Of a stretch of DNA of 64,000 nucleotides, positions 53,436-63,004 are shown one piece after another. The position numbers and the translations under genes were made by a program. The first letter of the stretch is position 1. Each line of letters starts with the position of its first letter. A model generated the notes under the pieces. The model saw only the letters and a program-made list of their open reading frames with translations. It was not told the DNA's origin and searched no databases. The stretch is from Rhodospirillales bacterium. Its GTDB lineage: Bacteria > Pseudomonadota > Alphaproteobacteria > Rhodospirillales > Shumkoniaceae. The stretch covers positions 48,311 through 112,310 of the forward strand of contig JANQJG010000091.1 in assembly GCA_028281785.1 (NCBI GenBank). The letters run 5' to 3'.

Positions 53436-54353
53436 CTATTTCAGCCGTATTCGCGGATCGATGACCGAGAGAAAGATGTCAACGATCAGGTTGGAGATAA
53501 TGATGGCGAGGCAGACCACGAAAACCGCCGCGATGACGATGGGAACGTCGCGCTGAAAGATGCTTCCGATCATCAGGCGCCCGACACCGGGCCAGGCGAA
53601 GATGGTCTCGGTGATGATGGAGCCGCCAATCAGCCGCCCCATCTGCAATCCGAGAAAGCTGAGCACGGGATTGATCGCGTTCGGCAGCACATGCTTGAAC
53701 AGAATCAGGCCTTCCGAAAGTCCCTTGGCCCGCGCGGTCACGACATACTGTTCCGTCACGGTTTCGATGAAGCTGGTACGCGTCAGCAGCACGAAATTCG
53801 GCATGATAAACATCGACAGCGTGACGGACGGCAGAATCAGATGTTGCCAGGTCCCGGTTCCGGACGTCGGCAAGATCTTCAAGTCGAGCGCGAAGATCTG
53901 GATCAGCAGAATGCCGAGCCAGAAGCTGGGCATGGACTGGCCCGCGATCGCGAAGCTGGAGATGGCGAAATCGGAAACCCGATCCTTCCAGACGGCACAG
54001 GCGATCCCGAGCAGGACCCCACCGAAAAACGCGATGCACAGACCGGCGGCGACAAGCTGCAGCGTCGGCCCCAACCGCTGAAGCACGAGTGGCATGGCGG
54101 GGCTGTCATACTGCAGCGACGTGCCGAAATCCCCTTGCACGACGTCAGTGATGAAGATCAGGAACTGGATCGGCAGGGGCTGGTCAAGATGTAGCTGCTC
54201 GCGCAGCACCGCGACCTGCTCGGGTGTGCTCTCGATGCCCAGATAGATCTCCACCGGATCGCCGGTAATTCGCAGCACGACGAACGCGACGAAGGTGACG
54301 ATCAGAAGCGAGATCGGAATGAACAGGATGCGTCGGGCAATGAAGTTGAACAT
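53436..54353 (-). CDS. Peptide ABC transporter permease (DppB-like)
   Basis: 305 residues with six helices. The opening MFNFIARRILFIPISLLIVTFVAFVVLR and the large first periplasmic loop (EQVAVLREQLHLDQPLPIQF) are hallmarks of DppB/OppB. The EAA loop is YVVTARAKGLSEGLILFKHVLPN. Lies between the M24-3 gene and DppC on the minus strand. Confidence 0.92.
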   Translation of the reverse strand: MFNFIARRILFIPISLLIVTFVAFVVLRITGDPVEIYLGIESTPEQVAVLREQLHLDQPLPIQFLIFITDVVQGDFGTSLQYDSPAMPLVLQRLGPTLQLVAAGLCIAFFGGVLLGIACAVWKDRVSDFAISSFAIAGQSMPSFWLGILLIQIFALDLKILPTSGTGTWQHLILPSVTLSMFIMPNFVLLTRTSFIETVTEQYVVTARAKGLSEGLILFKHVLPNAINPVLSFLGLQMGRLIGGSIITETIFAWPGVGRLMIGSIFQRDVPIVIAAVFVVCLAIIISNLIVDIFLSVIDPRIRLK

Positions 54354-54407
54354 GGCCGATCGGCGCTCAAGAGCCGTGAGCCGCCCGTGGTCCTCCTGGG
54401 GCGAACA

Positions 54408-55538
54408 TCACCAAACCCTGAACATCTGGCTGGTATCCATCCTCGTGGTCAACAGCTCCCCTTCTCCCGGAGCCACACGGAAGATGTCCTCGACGGTATA
54501 GCGCCGACCGTCCTTGTCCGGAAGGATGGGCTCGAGAGCGATGGCCATGTTTTCCTCCAGAACCGTCGGATTGCCCGGATGAAAAAGAGGCTCGTCATGG
54601 GCGCCGAGGATGGACAGGCTGTGGCCTATGTGGTCGCGTCGGTAGGTGATACCGAGGCCGGCATAGATCTCGACGGCCTTGGCGAAGACGTCGCCGGCCG
54701 TGACGCCCGGCGTCAGCTCGGCGGCGATGGTTCGTTGCGCCGTTCTCAGCGTTTCGTAGTGCCGCCGCTGCTCGCTTGACGGCTCGCCGACAATCGCCAT
54801 CCGCGCGATATCCGAGCCCTGCCCGTCAAACAGCCCGCCGACGTCGACCCGTATCACGTCTCCCTGCTCGAGGATCTTATCCGGAGAGGGAGACGGATGC
54901 GCGTGCCGTGCGTTGTCGCCGACTGTAAACACACAGTGGCGCATGACGTCGCATCCGAGCGCATACATGTTTGCAATAAGTTGCGTTGCTGCTGCCTTTT
55001 CCGTATCGCCGACATGGATCTCGGAAAAGGTGCGTTCGAGCGCGTCCTCCGTCAGGCAATTGGCCCGCCGGATCGCATCCAGATGCGCCGGCGTCTTGAT
55101 CGCGCGGGCGATCTCCAGGACCCGGTCGCCGGCGACGAATCGGGCTTTGGGAAGGCGGCCTTGCAGATCTTCATAAAACTCCGCAGCTAGATACCGCTTC
55201 TCGATCCCGATCGTCGCGCCCGCCAGATCCCAGTCGCCCAGTAGCTCGGCCAGAACTGTGAGCGCGGTGCCCCGAAACTCGACATATCCCCGCCTTTCGC
55301 CGACATGGGACTGCGCCTCGGCCACGCTCATCTCGTTGGTGGCGGCGACCAGGAAATCGCGGCCGTCCCTCACGAACCCCGCCGCCGCCAAGCGTTCTCT
55401 CAGATAGTCTTGAAGGGAGAACAACGCGCCGGACAGATAGAGGACGTTCTCCATGCTGAACGCGATCAGGACATCGATCCCGCTCGCTTTCATCTCCTTC
55501 CGAAGCCGGGCGTCGTTGCGGACTTTCACTCTTGCCAT
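54408..55538 (-). CDS. M24 family metallopeptidase (Xaa-Pro dipeptidase/aminopeptidase-like) with full metal site
   Basis: 376 residues. All five dinuclear metal ligands can be placed: D232 and D243 in VDVGGLFDGQGSDIARM, H306 in HIGHSLSI, E336 in ALEPILPD and E350 in YTVEDIFRV. So it should be a working metalloenzyme, unlike the creatinase-type paralogues at 34940 and 44357. It lies between the DppB-like permease and a second M24 gene, which suggests cleavage of imported peptides or amide compounds with a Pro-like residue. Cytoplasmic, with no signal peptide. Confidence 0.9.
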   Translation of the reverse strand: MARVKVRNDARLRKEMKASGIDVLIAFSMENVLYLSGALFSLQDYLRERLAAAGFVRDGRDFLVAATNEMSVAEAQSHVGERRGYVEFRGTALTVLAELLGDWDLAGATIGIEKRYLAAEFYEDLQGRLPKARFVAGDRVLEIARAIKTPAHLDAIRRANCLTEDALERTFSEIHVGDTEKAAATQLIANMYALGCDVMRHCVFTVGDNARHAHPSPSPDKILEQGDVIRVDVGGLFDGQGSDIARMAIVGEPSSEQRRHYETLRTAQRTIAAELTPGVTAGDVFAKAVEIYAGLGITYRRDHIGHSLSILGAHDEPLFHPGNPTVLEENMAIALEPILPDKDGRRYTVEDIFRVAPGEGELLTTRMDTSQMFRVW

Positions 55539-55599
55539 CCGTATCCCCTCGACACAAATACGCGGACCGCGGGAGCGTGTCGTCCCCGCCGGAAAGGCA

Positions 55600-56727
55600 T
55601 CAGATCACCAGGATCTCCTCGTTGTCGAAATAGTCGGAGAGGAGAACCGGCGCCCCTTCGGTGATCAGGAACAGATCCTCGATGTGGTAGCCCACCTTGC
55701 CGACCCAGCGGACACGCGTTTCGACCGTCGAGACCATGCCGGCCTCATAGGGGATGTCCTCATGGGGGCTGATGATCGGCCGTTCATGCACAAGCAGGCC
55801 GATGCTGTGTCCGTTATGGGCGAAGGGGAACGGAATGCCCGCCTTCTCGTGAAGGCGCGTCGCCTCCTCGAAGACCTGGCGTCCGGTGTTGCCCGGCCGA
55901 AGCATGTCGACGAGCTTGTGATGGATCTCCCTCAGGCGCTTCCAGTACGAAACGTCCTCGTCCGTCGGCTTGCCCACCTTCGCCGTCCGACCGATGTTCG
56001 AGATGTACTCGTGGTAGAGCATGCCGCAGTCGGCCTTGACGATATCGCCCTTCTTCACCTGATAGGCGGAGGGCGGCATATGCGGGAACCCCGTGTTGGG
56101 GCCTGCATTGATATGGTAGAAATGGGCGTGGTCGGCGCCGGCATGCATCATGTTGTCGGCCAGGCGGTTGGCCATGCTTTTCTCGGTTTCGCCTTCCTGA
56201 ATGTTGATGTAGGTCGCCATCAACGCCTTTTCGGTATTGCGGAAGGCTTCCGTCAGGATTTCGACCTCTCGCGGCGTCTTGAACATGCGCACGCGGGCGA
56301 AGAATTCCTCGCAGCTCCCGACGCGCAGGTTCGGAAGCTCCTGGACGAGGTGATTGTAGTATTTGGCCGCGAGGTACTCGGTCTCGATTCCCACATACCC
56401 GCGCTCGAGCCCGAGCTCCCGCAGGACTTCGGCCAGAAGCGTGACCGGCGAGGTGACGAACTCCTTGAAGCTGCGGATATCCTGAATCCAGGACTCTTGC
56501 CGCACATAGCCCTCTTCGACCTGGCACAGGATGAATACCGGTTCGCGACCCTTGGCCCATACAATCAGCGCCAGCCGGTCGCGAATACTGGTCTGCGTCG
56601 AGATGTGCACATCACCGACATACCGGACGTTTTCCGGTGAGACGGCAACAACGGCGTCAAACTCTCCAGCTTCCAGTGCAGCCTGCAATCTCGCCATATC
56701 ACCGATGGCGTCTTCGGCTTTCTTCAT
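55600..56727 (-). CDS. M24 family metallopeptidase-like protein with one substituted metal ligand
   Basis: 375 residues. Four metal ligands are present (D233 in VKADCGMLYHEY, H307 in HNGHSIGLLVHERP, E336 in STVETRV, E350 in HIEDLFLI), but the second Asp of the dinuclear pair is N244 (SNIGRT where peptidases have SDxxRT). It may use one metal or have altered chemistry, such as lyase activity. It follows the peptide-binding protein gene by 88 bases and precedes M24-3 by 61, all on the minus strand, so it belongs to the imported-peptide operon. Confidence 0.88.
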   Translation of the reverse strand: MKKAEDAIGDMARLQAALEAGEFDAVVAVSPENVRYVGDVHISTQTSIRDRLALIVWAKGREPVFILCQVEEGYVRQESWIQDIRSFKEFVTSPVTLLAEVLRELGLERGYVGIETEYLAAKYYNHLVQELPNLRVGSCEEFFARVRMFKTPREVEILTEAFRNTEKALMATYINIQEGETEKSMANRLADNMMHAGADHAHFYHINAGPNTGFPHMPPSAYQVKKGDIVKADCGMLYHEYISNIGRTAKVGKPTDEDVSYWKRLREIHHKLVDMLRPGNTGRQVFEEATRLHEKAGIPFPFAHNGHSIGLLVHERPIISPHEDIPYEAGMVSTVETRVRWVGKVGYHIEDLFLITEGAPVLLSDYFDNEEILVI

Positions 56728-56815
56728 CGTAATCCCCCCATGGATGGATTGACTTGGCCGGCGGAAACCGGGCCGGAGCGACCGCCGGCCGGCCCGGGTC
56801 TCGCCATTGAAGCTT

Positions 56816-58333
56816 CTATTTCATATTGGCGGTATGAAGCCGCAGCAGTTTATCAGATGGCGGCCCCCAGCCTTCCAGGTTCGAGCTCTTGGCGTAGATG
56901 CTGGGAAGGCCGAACATGAAGACGGACGGGTTCTCCTCGTTGAGAATCTCCATCATCCGGTGATAGGCCGTCAGGCGCTTTTGCTCGTCCACGGTGGACC
57001 GGGCCTCGACGAACAGTTTCTCGTACTCGTCGCTTTTCCAGTAGGCGCGGCCGCTCGGCTCGGTAAACCAAACGGTGGCGAAGTCCCCGTCGCCGAGGCT
57101 GTACCAGCCAACCATATGGATCGGCCCCATGTCGCGGGCCTTCACCATCTTCGAGAAGACGCCGCCTTCGACGACATTGACTGATGCTTTCACACCCACC
57201 TTGGCCAGCATGCCGGAGACCGCGTTGGAGATGTCCACATCCGAGAGATACTTGCCGGACCGGGTGGTGATGGAGGTTTCAAAGCCGTTGGGGAAACCGG
57301 CCTCGGCCAGTATCTGCTTGGCTTTTTCCGGATCATAGGGTCGCGGCTGGAGATTCGGATTGTGGCCGAAGGTATTGGAAGTCAGCAGCTGCCCCTTGAG
57401 CAAGGTCCCCTTGCCCTTGAGCATCTGTTCCAGGATCAGCGGCTTGTCGATGGCGTAGTCCAAAGCCTCCCGCACCTTCGGATTGTCGAAGGGCGGCTTG
57501 CGGGTGTCCATCGTCAACGCCAAGCCGACGGTCGACTCGACCGCCGCGATCTCGACGCCGTCGGTCTGTTCGATCTTGGGAATCAGGTCGACGGGCACCT
57601 CCTCGATGATCTGTGTCTCGCCGGCGAGCAGCGAGGCGACCCGCGTGGCACCCTCGGGGATCTGACGGATGACCACACGATCCACCTCGGGGGCACCGCC
57701 CCAGTAATCCTCGTACGCCTCCAGCTCCAGGCGATCGCCGGGAACCCATTTGGCGAATTTGAAGGGGCCCGTCCCCATCGGCTCCTTGGCCATGCCGTCG
57801 CGCCCGACCTTTTCATGATAGTGCTTGGGCTCCATCGGGATGTCCGATAGGGCTCGGATAAGGGTCGGGAACGGCTTCTTGGTGATGATGTCGACCGTGT
57901 ATTTGTCGACGATCTCGACACGGTCGATCTGCGTGATCCGGCGCTTGGAGCCGTAAACCGACTCGGGATCGAGAATGAAATCGAGGGTGTCCTTTACGTC
58001 CGCCGAGGTGAACTCGACCCCATCGTGAAACTTCACGCCCTCGCGCAATTGGAAGCGCCAGGTCGTATCGTTCTGGGGTTCCCACTTGACCGCGAGGCCC
58101 TCACTCAGCGACGCGTCATTGTTGCGCCGGACCAGGGTATCCGTGGTTTGCAGGTTGAGGCTGAGCGCCGCGAAGCTGCTTACGCTCGTGCTCAAGGAAT
58201 CGGGGAAGATGGCGGCGCCGATCGTCAAAACCTTCTCTGCCGCCAGTCCGCTCATGGGCGCCGAGAGGATCGCCCCGGCCAACACGACCCTCGCCAGCCT
58301 GATGGGTGCCCGACTCAGACGTGCTCCAAACAT
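56816..58333 (-). CDS. Peptide ABC transporter substrate-binding protein (SBP family 5)
   Basis: 505 residues with a signal peptide (APIRLARVVLAGAILSAP, cleavage after GLA). Family 5 landmarks are KWEPQNDTTWRFQLREGVKFHDG, the signature-like DGVEFTSADVKDTLDFIL, PFDNPKVREALDYAIDK and RPYDPEKAKQILAEAGFPNG. It captures peptides or similar ligands (family members also bind nickel or opines) for DppB/DppC. First gene of the minus-strand importer operon. About 430 bases without a gene lie upstream. Confidence 0.92.
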   Translation of the reverse strand: MFGARLSRAPIRLARVVLAGAILSAPMSGLAAEKVLTIGAAIFPDSLSTSVSSFAALSLNLQTTDTLVRRNNDASLSEGLAVKWEPQNDTTWRFQLREGVKFHDGVEFTSADVKDTLDFILDPESVYGSKRRITQIDRVEIVDKYTVDIITKKPFPTLIRALSDIPMEPKHYHEKVGRDGMAKEPMGTGPFKFAKWVPGDRLELEAYEDYWGGAPEVDRVVIRQIPEGATRVASLLAGETQIIEEVPVDLIPKIEQTDGVEIAAVESTVGLALTMDTRKPPFDNPKVREALDYAIDKPLILEQMLKGKGTLLKGQLLTSNTFGHNPNLQPRPYDPEKAKQILAEAGFPNGFETSITTRSGKYLSDVDISNAVSGMLAKVGVKASVNVVEGGVFSKMVKARDMGPIHMVGWYSLGDGDFATVWFTEPSGRAYWKSDEYEKLFVEARSTVDEQKRLTAYHRMMEILNEENPSVFMFGLPSIYAKSSNLEGWGPPSDKLLRLHTANMK

Positions 58334-58764
58334 AATGTTGCCTCCGTGTTGATCTTTTGATGCCGAAAGCAGAAAGACCGGCGCGTCGGTAACTCGGTGC
58401 CCGCTTTCACGGCTTCATTCTGAGAATGCGACGCATGCTAAGATGAGGGGGCGCCTCGGTCAACGCATTCCCGGCCGCCGTTTTCTAATGGTTGTGTGGT
58501 TTTCTATCTTTGCTAGATTTTCACTCCGCAATACACAGCCAAAGTGGGCGCCGCTGCGACCGGCAAGCGGAGCGCGTCGCCCGTACTCGGAAACGGAAAC
58601 CTCTTGTGGCGCACCGCTGATCTGCTCCGCCCCTCGCTGTCGGCCGTCGAGAGTTCTCTCCAACCGCATAGGCATGTCGCCCTTGAAAAATAGGGTCTTG
58701 GGCAATGCTCGGAACAATCGGCCCAACCCCTTCGACATGAAACACCTGATTGCGGGTCCGATAC
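58334..58764. other. Intergenic region upstream of the peptide-binding protein gene
   Basis: 431 bases. No gene is supported; long minus-strand frames here run on from the neighbouring gene in another phase. The part nearest the binding protein probably holds its promoter; CATTC-TGA-GAATG near 58416-58428 is a short palindrome. No terminator for the upstream mandelate-racemase-family gene was recognised. Confidence 0.4.
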
Positions 58765-59889
58765 TCACCCGTCCAGCCGCCAGCGATAGCGCTCGACGAT
58801 TTCCTCGTTGAGTTCGATGCCGAGGCCGGGGCCGTCGGGAACGCGAACGGCACCGTTCTGTTGCTGGATGGGCTCGACCAGGAGTTCGGTCTTCAACGGG
58901 TTGTCCATCACGTTGAACTCCTGATAGGGCGCGTCCGTCTGAGTCGCCAGGAACTGGAGCGTCGCGCTGACCAGGATGTCGGTCGACCAGCAATGGGGAA
59001 TGACGCGGACATTTCGGAGCTCGGCCAGGGCGGCGATCCGCCGGACCTCGGTCAGCCCGCCGCAGCGCGCGATGTCCGGCTGGATGATGCGCAGCCCCCC
59101 GCGCTCGATGAGGTCGCGGAAGCCGAAGCGGCTGGTCTCCTTCTCCCCGGTGGTGATCGGCGTCGGCGAGACCGCGACCAGCTGGGCAAAGCCGTCGAGG
59201 TCGTCCGGCGCCAGCGGCTCCTCCAGGAAGTAGACGTCCTGCTCGGCCAGCGCGTGGGCGAGCCAGACCGCCGAGTCGAACGGCACCGGCGTGCCCATGT
59301 CGAGCATCAGGTCGATCTCCGCCCCCACCGCCTCGCGCACCGCGCCGACCCATTTGGCGTCGTGGCGCACGTCGCCGCCGAGCCCGCCCCAGCCGAATTT
59401 GAGGCCGCGGAAGCCGGCCTCCACATGGCGCTCTGCAAGCTCGACCATGGCCGCCGGCTCGGCGGGGCTGAGGTCGCTGGCATAGACCGGCACCGAGTCA
59501 CGGAGGGCGCCGCCGAAGAGCTGGTGGACCGGCCGGCCCGTGACCTTGCCCAGGATGTCCCACAGCGCGATGTCGATGCCGCTGATCGCCTGCAGCACCA
59601 CCCCCCGCCGCCCATAGGAGGTGGTGTGGCGGTACATGCGCGTCCAAAGCTCGTTGATGCGCCGGGGGTCCCGGCCGACGAGCAGGGGCTTGAGGCCCTG
59701 TGTCGTGAGATGCGAGACCGGCGCGTCGATGATCGCCTTGAGCACCGTGGGCGCGGTATGGGCCTCGCCGATGCCGGTGATCCCCTCGTCGGTGTGGACC
59801 TTGATGATCAGCACGTCCTGGAGGTTGTCGCCATTGGCCACGACCTCCGGCAGGCGCAGGATGATGGTCTCGATATCGGTGATTTTCAT
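58765..59889 (-). CDS. Mandelate racemase/muconate lactonising enzyme family protein (acid-sugar dehydratase-like)
   Basis: 374 residues. Mandelate-racemase subgroup pattern: K164 in LKFGW, metal ligands D197 (LMLDMGT), E223 (FLEEPL) and E249 (TTGEKE), then the Asp-His dyad D272 (QPDIARCGG) and H299 (IPHCWSTD). Lys on one face and His/Asp on the other differ from the Lys/Lys pattern of the epimerase at 36134. Likely an acid-sugar or hydroxy-acid dehydratase or racemase. Last gene of the minus-strand GntR-led series. Confidence 0.88.
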   Translation of the reverse strand: MKITDIETIILRLPEVVANGDNLQDVLIIKVHTDEGITGIGEAHTAPTVLKAIIDAPVSHLTTQGLKPLLVGRDPRRINELWTRMYRHTTSYGRRGVVLQAISGIDIALWDILGKVTGRPVHQLFGGALRDSVPVYASDLSPAEPAAMVELAERHVEAGFRGLKFGWGGLGGDVRHDAKWVGAVREAVGAEIDLMLDMGTPVPFDSAVWLAHALAEQDVYFLEEPLAPDDLDGFAQLVAVSPTPITTGEKETSRFGFRDLIERGGLRIIQPDIARCGGLTEVRRIAALAELRNVRVIPHCWSTDILVSATLQFLATQTDAPYQEFNVMDNPLKTELLVEPIQQQNGAVRVPDGPGLGIELNEEIVERYRWRLDG

Positions 59890-59925
59890 TGGGACGTTCT
59901 TCCCTCTTTTGTGTTTTTCGCCGGA

Positions 59926-60861
59926 TCAGTAGCCCCGCTTCATATCGACGGGATAGCGCGGCGGCTGCCCCGCCAGAACCCGGCGCACATCCTCGGCGAT
60001 CTCCTGCGCCGCGGTCCTGGGATTCGTCTTCGCCGCCACATGGGGGGTCAGAAAGATACGCGGATGGCCCCAGAAGGGGTGATCCGCAGGCAACGGCTCC
60101 TGACGGAAGGCGTCCAAAGCGGCCGCGCCGATCCGCCCGTCGTCGAGGGCCGCGATCAGATGTTCATCGACGATGTGGGCGCCGCGGGCACAGCTGACGA
60201 GGCAGGCACCCCGGGGCAAGGCGGCGAGCGTTTCCTTGTTCAGGATTCCCTCGGTCTCCGGCGTCAACGGCAGCAGGCTCACCAGGATTTCCGTGCGTTC
60301 CAGAAAGTCGTGCAGTCGATTCGCGCCGACAAAGCTCGTGACGCCGGCAACGTCCTTGGCGACCGCGTCCCAGCCGGCGACCGCGAATCCGAGACCGACC
60401 AGCTTCTCCGCCGCGTCCGCCCCGAGCGCGCCGAGCCCCATGATCCCGACCCCACGTTCCGCCGTCTCCCGATAGGGCAGCGGCTGCCAGCGCGCCTCGG
60501 CCTGAAGCTCGCGGTAGAGATGAATCTCGCGGTGGAAGTGAAGAACCCAGTGAAGCACGAACAGCGTCATGTCGGCGCGCAGCGACCCGTCGACCAGACG
60601 GCCGAGCGGCACATTCCGCGGCACCATGCCGTCCGCCATCAAACGGTCGACGCCGGCCCAAGTGGACAGGATGGCCTTGAGGTTGGGGTAGCGCTCGAGC
60701 TCCCCGCGTTCGGGCAGGCCGACGATGGCGACCTCGATCTCCGACCTGTCCCCCACCTCCTCCGGCCATTGGCGAATCTCGTGCCCGGCGAGATTGGCCC
60801 GCAGCTCGCGAAGCCACCGGTCGATGTTGTCCGCATTTTTGTCCATGAACAGAATGGCCAT
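59926..60861 (-). CDS. D-2-hydroxyacid dehydrogenase (glyoxylate/hydroxypyruvate reductase, GhrA-like)
   Basis: 311 residues from the ATG at 60861, the usual GhrA length. NAD(P)-binding GIMGLGALGADAAEKL, the substrate Arg in VSCARGAHIVDE and the Glu/His pair region ending in PRIFLTPHVAAKTNPR. It interconverts 2-oxo and D-2-hydroxy acids. Next to a DAO-type amino-acid oxidase gene, it could reduce the keto acid that enzyme makes. Starts 57 bases after the oxidase stop. Confidence 0.9.
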   Translation of the reverse strand: MAILFMDKNADNIDRWLRELRANLAGHEIRQWPEEVGDRSEIEVAIVGLPERGELERYPNLKAILSTWAGVDRLMADGMVPRNVPLGRLVDGSLRADMTLFVLHWVLHFHREIHLYRELQAEARWQPLPYRETAERGVGIMGLGALGADAAEKLVGLGFAVAGWDAVAKDVAGVTSFVGANRLHDFLERTEILVSLLPLTPETEGILNKETLAALPRGACLVSCARGAHIVDEHLIAALDDGRIGAAALDAFRQEPLPADHPFWGHPRIFLTPHVAAKTNPRTAAQEIAEDVRRVLAGQPPRYPVDMKRGY

Positions 60862-60918
60862 CGTTCTCCGTTCCTCCCTTTCACTCACCGATGCGACCAA
60901 GATGAATCCGACATACTT

Positions 60919-62067
60919 TCAGGGCCTGGCGAGCAACCGGTCGGGCAGGATATCCGCCGCCTCGAGACCCAACTCTTTCATGTCGTCCGGTACTGGACGA
61001 CCCGTCGCTAGGGCAGCCGCAACCCTACCGATCGCGTAGGACGTCTTGATGCCGAACCCGCCCTGTCCCGCGACCCAAACGAAAGTCGGCTCCCTGGGGT
61101 CCGGTCCGATGGCCGGAAGATTGTCCGGGAAGAAGCTTCTGAGACCTGCCCATTTGCTGAGGATCCGGCGAACCTTGATGTTCGTGGCGGCCTCGATCCG
61201 GTCGACCGCAACGGCGATATCGATTTCCTCGGGTTGTGCGTCGCAGGGCGGCGAAGTCGTCTCGTCGGCCGGACTTGCGAAGATCCGACCGGCATCGGGC
61301 TTGAAGTAGAAGGCCTCACCAACGTCGACCGTCTGCGGCCAGTCCCGGCAATCCAAATCTTCCGGCGCATCGAATTGAATCACCGTCCGCCGTTTCGGCA
61401 CCAGGCCAAATTGCGAGAGCCCGGCCAACTCCGCGATCACGTCGGCCCACGCTCCGGCGGCATTAACGACGACCGCCGCGGAGTAGGACCCGGCCTCGGT
61501 ATGCACCTGCCATCTTCCCCCCACGCGCTCGAGTCCCAGGACCCCCGCGTTCAAGATCAGGGTCCCCCCTCGTGTCTTGAAAGATCTGATATAACCCTGA
61601 TGAAGCGCGTGCACGTCGATGTCCATCGATGGCTGATGAACACCGGCCGCCACATACGCCTCGGACAGGGAGGGGTTCAGCCTCCTCGCCTCCGCTCCGT
61701 CGATGAACCGGACGCCTGGCCCGAGCCGACGGCAGTCCTCATAGAAACTTTCGAGGGTGCCCACCTGATCCTGCCGGGCGATGTGCAGCTTCCCACGCGG
61801 GCTGACGATGGAGTGGTCGGCGAAGCCTCGCGGCGGGCTCTCGTAAAAGCGCCGGCTTCCCCGCGTGAGGGCGCGGAATGCCGAGGGGCCGTTGGTTTCC
61901 GTGTAGTGCGCCGCCGACCGGCCGGTCGTGTGGTAGCCCGCCATCGCCTCACGTTCCACCATCAGCACCTCCGGAACGGCGCCATCACCTTGCTGACAGA
62001 GCGCAAACGCGGTCGAGGCGCCAGCGATACCGGCACCGATCACAAGGAAGTCGTAGTTGGTTTTCAT
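60919..62067 (-). CDS. FAD-dependent oxidoreductase of the DAO family (D-amino-acid/glycine oxidase-like)
   Basis: 382 residues. FAD dinucleotide motif VIGAGIAGASTAFAL at the N-terminus, YHTTGRSAAHYTETNG (the segment contacting flavin), the central AAVVVNAAGAWAD and the C-terminal FVWVAGQGGFGIKTSYAIGRV. Such enzymes oxidise the CH-NH bond of D- or N-methyl amino acids to an imine. The RidA gene 10 kb away could clear such imines. No signal peptide. The exact substrate is unknown. Confidence 0.88.
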   Translation of the reverse strand: MKTNYDFLVIGAGIAGASTAFALCQQGDGAVPEVLMVEREAMAGYHTTGRSAAHYTETNGPSAFRALTRGSRRFYESPPRGFADHSIVSPRGKLHIARQDQVGTLESFYEDCRRLGPGVRFIDGAEARRLNPSLSEAYVAAGVHQPSMDIDVHALHQGYIRSFKTRGGTLILNAGVLGLERVGGRWQVHTEAGSYSAAVVVNAAGAWADVIAELAGLSQFGLVPKRRTVIQFDAPEDLDCRDWPQTVDVGEAFYFKPDAGRIFASPADETTSPPCDAQPEEIDIAVAVDRIEAATNIKVRRILSKWAGLRSFFPDNLPAIGPDPREPTFVWVAGQGGFGIKTSYAIGRVAAALATGRPVPDDMKELGLEAADILPDRLLARP

Positions 62068-62141
62068 CGATGCGCGGCCTATCGCTCAAGGTTGCCTGAA
62101 GCCGCAATCGAACATCCTGCGTGGCGGGGCCGTCGGATTCA

Positions 62142-62936
62142 TCACAGGACGTCCCGAAGCCCCTTCCAGACAAGGTTCACCGCCGCTGCGATGAGAACCA
62201 GCTGGAGACCCGTGTAGAAGTATTCTCTGGGTAGCCAACGGAAAAGCCGGATTCCGACCCATCCACCGAGCAGGGTTATGGGCAGGAGGACCGCACATTC
62301 CAAGAGTAGGGTCGGCGTCACAAAACCGCTCATGGCCAGCACGGCGACCCGCCAGGCAACCATGAGCGCGGCGAGAAGGATGATCGTGGCGCGAAAGCTT
62401 CGCGGCTCGGGGCAAGCCAATTTGAGGTAGAGGGCCAGGAAGATCAGCCCTCCGGCGCCGGTTACGCCGCTGGTCAGCCCGGCCAGGGCCGAAAGGGAAA
62501 CGACGACCACAGGCGAACGCAGATTGGTCTGCTCGGCCAGAGCCGGAAGGGCGCGGGTCAGGTCGGTGACGATGATCGCGCCCAGGGCCAGGCCAAGCAC
62601 CAACGTGAGCACCGGGCCGTCCAGGCGCCCGAAGATCCAGACCCCCAGCGCCGCGGCGGCAAAGTTGGCGGGCACGACGCGCCGGACCAAGCCCCAATCG
62701 CCATGCCGAACGCCGTCGGGAATGAATTGGATCTGGGTATACGCATTCGAGACGAGGGCAAGCAGCACCGCATGATGAGGTTCGACGACCCAGGCCCCGA
62801 ACAGCACGGTCGGCGTCAATGACCCGAGACCGAAGGCACCCTTGACGGCGAAGGCAAAGAAATAGACGAGAAAGAGCAGAACGACGTTCGTGGCCGACAC
62901 GCTCTCGAACAAGGCAACATCCCAGATCAACACCAC
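62142..62936 (-). CDS. TSUP family transporter (TauE/SafE-like sulfite/organic anion exporter)
   Basis: 264 residues from a GTG at 62936, with AGGGGG a few bases upstream; the frame continues further up but that part is Arg-rich and not membrane protein. About eight hydrophobic segments, with FFAFAVKGAFGLGSLTPTVLFG in the first repeat and ALAGLTSGVTGAGGLIFLALYLKL in the second; the paired Gly-rich motifs define the family. It may export sulfite, sulfoacetate or another organic anion made by the neighbouring catabolic enzymes. Lies between the GntR gene and the DAO gene. Confidence 0.85.
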   Translation of the reverse strand: MVLIWDVALFESVSATNVVLLFLVYFFAFAVKGAFGLGSLTPTVLFGAWVVEPHHAVLLALVSNAYTQIQFIPDGVRHGDWGLVRRVVPANFAAAALGVWIFGRLDGPVLTLVLGLALGAIIVTDLTRALPALAEQTNLRSPVVVVSLSALAGLTSGVTGAGGLIFLALYLKLACPEPRSFRATIILLAALMVAWRVAVLAMSGFVTPTLLLECAVLLPITLLGGWVGIRLFRWLPREYFYTGLQLVLIAAAVNLVWKGLRDVL

Positions 62937-63004
62937 CCGACCCCCTGATCGAATCGAGCACCTGCCATTCCGGACGTTCGTCTTCGAGTTCCCTGTCCGG
63001 ACTG

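Noticed and set aside
58750..61011. 753-codon plus-strand frame over the mandelate-racemase, hydroxyacid dehydrogenase and oxidase genes
   Set aside because: Low-complexity Arg/Asp/Gly-rich translation with no family motif; the minus-strand genes have intact active sites.
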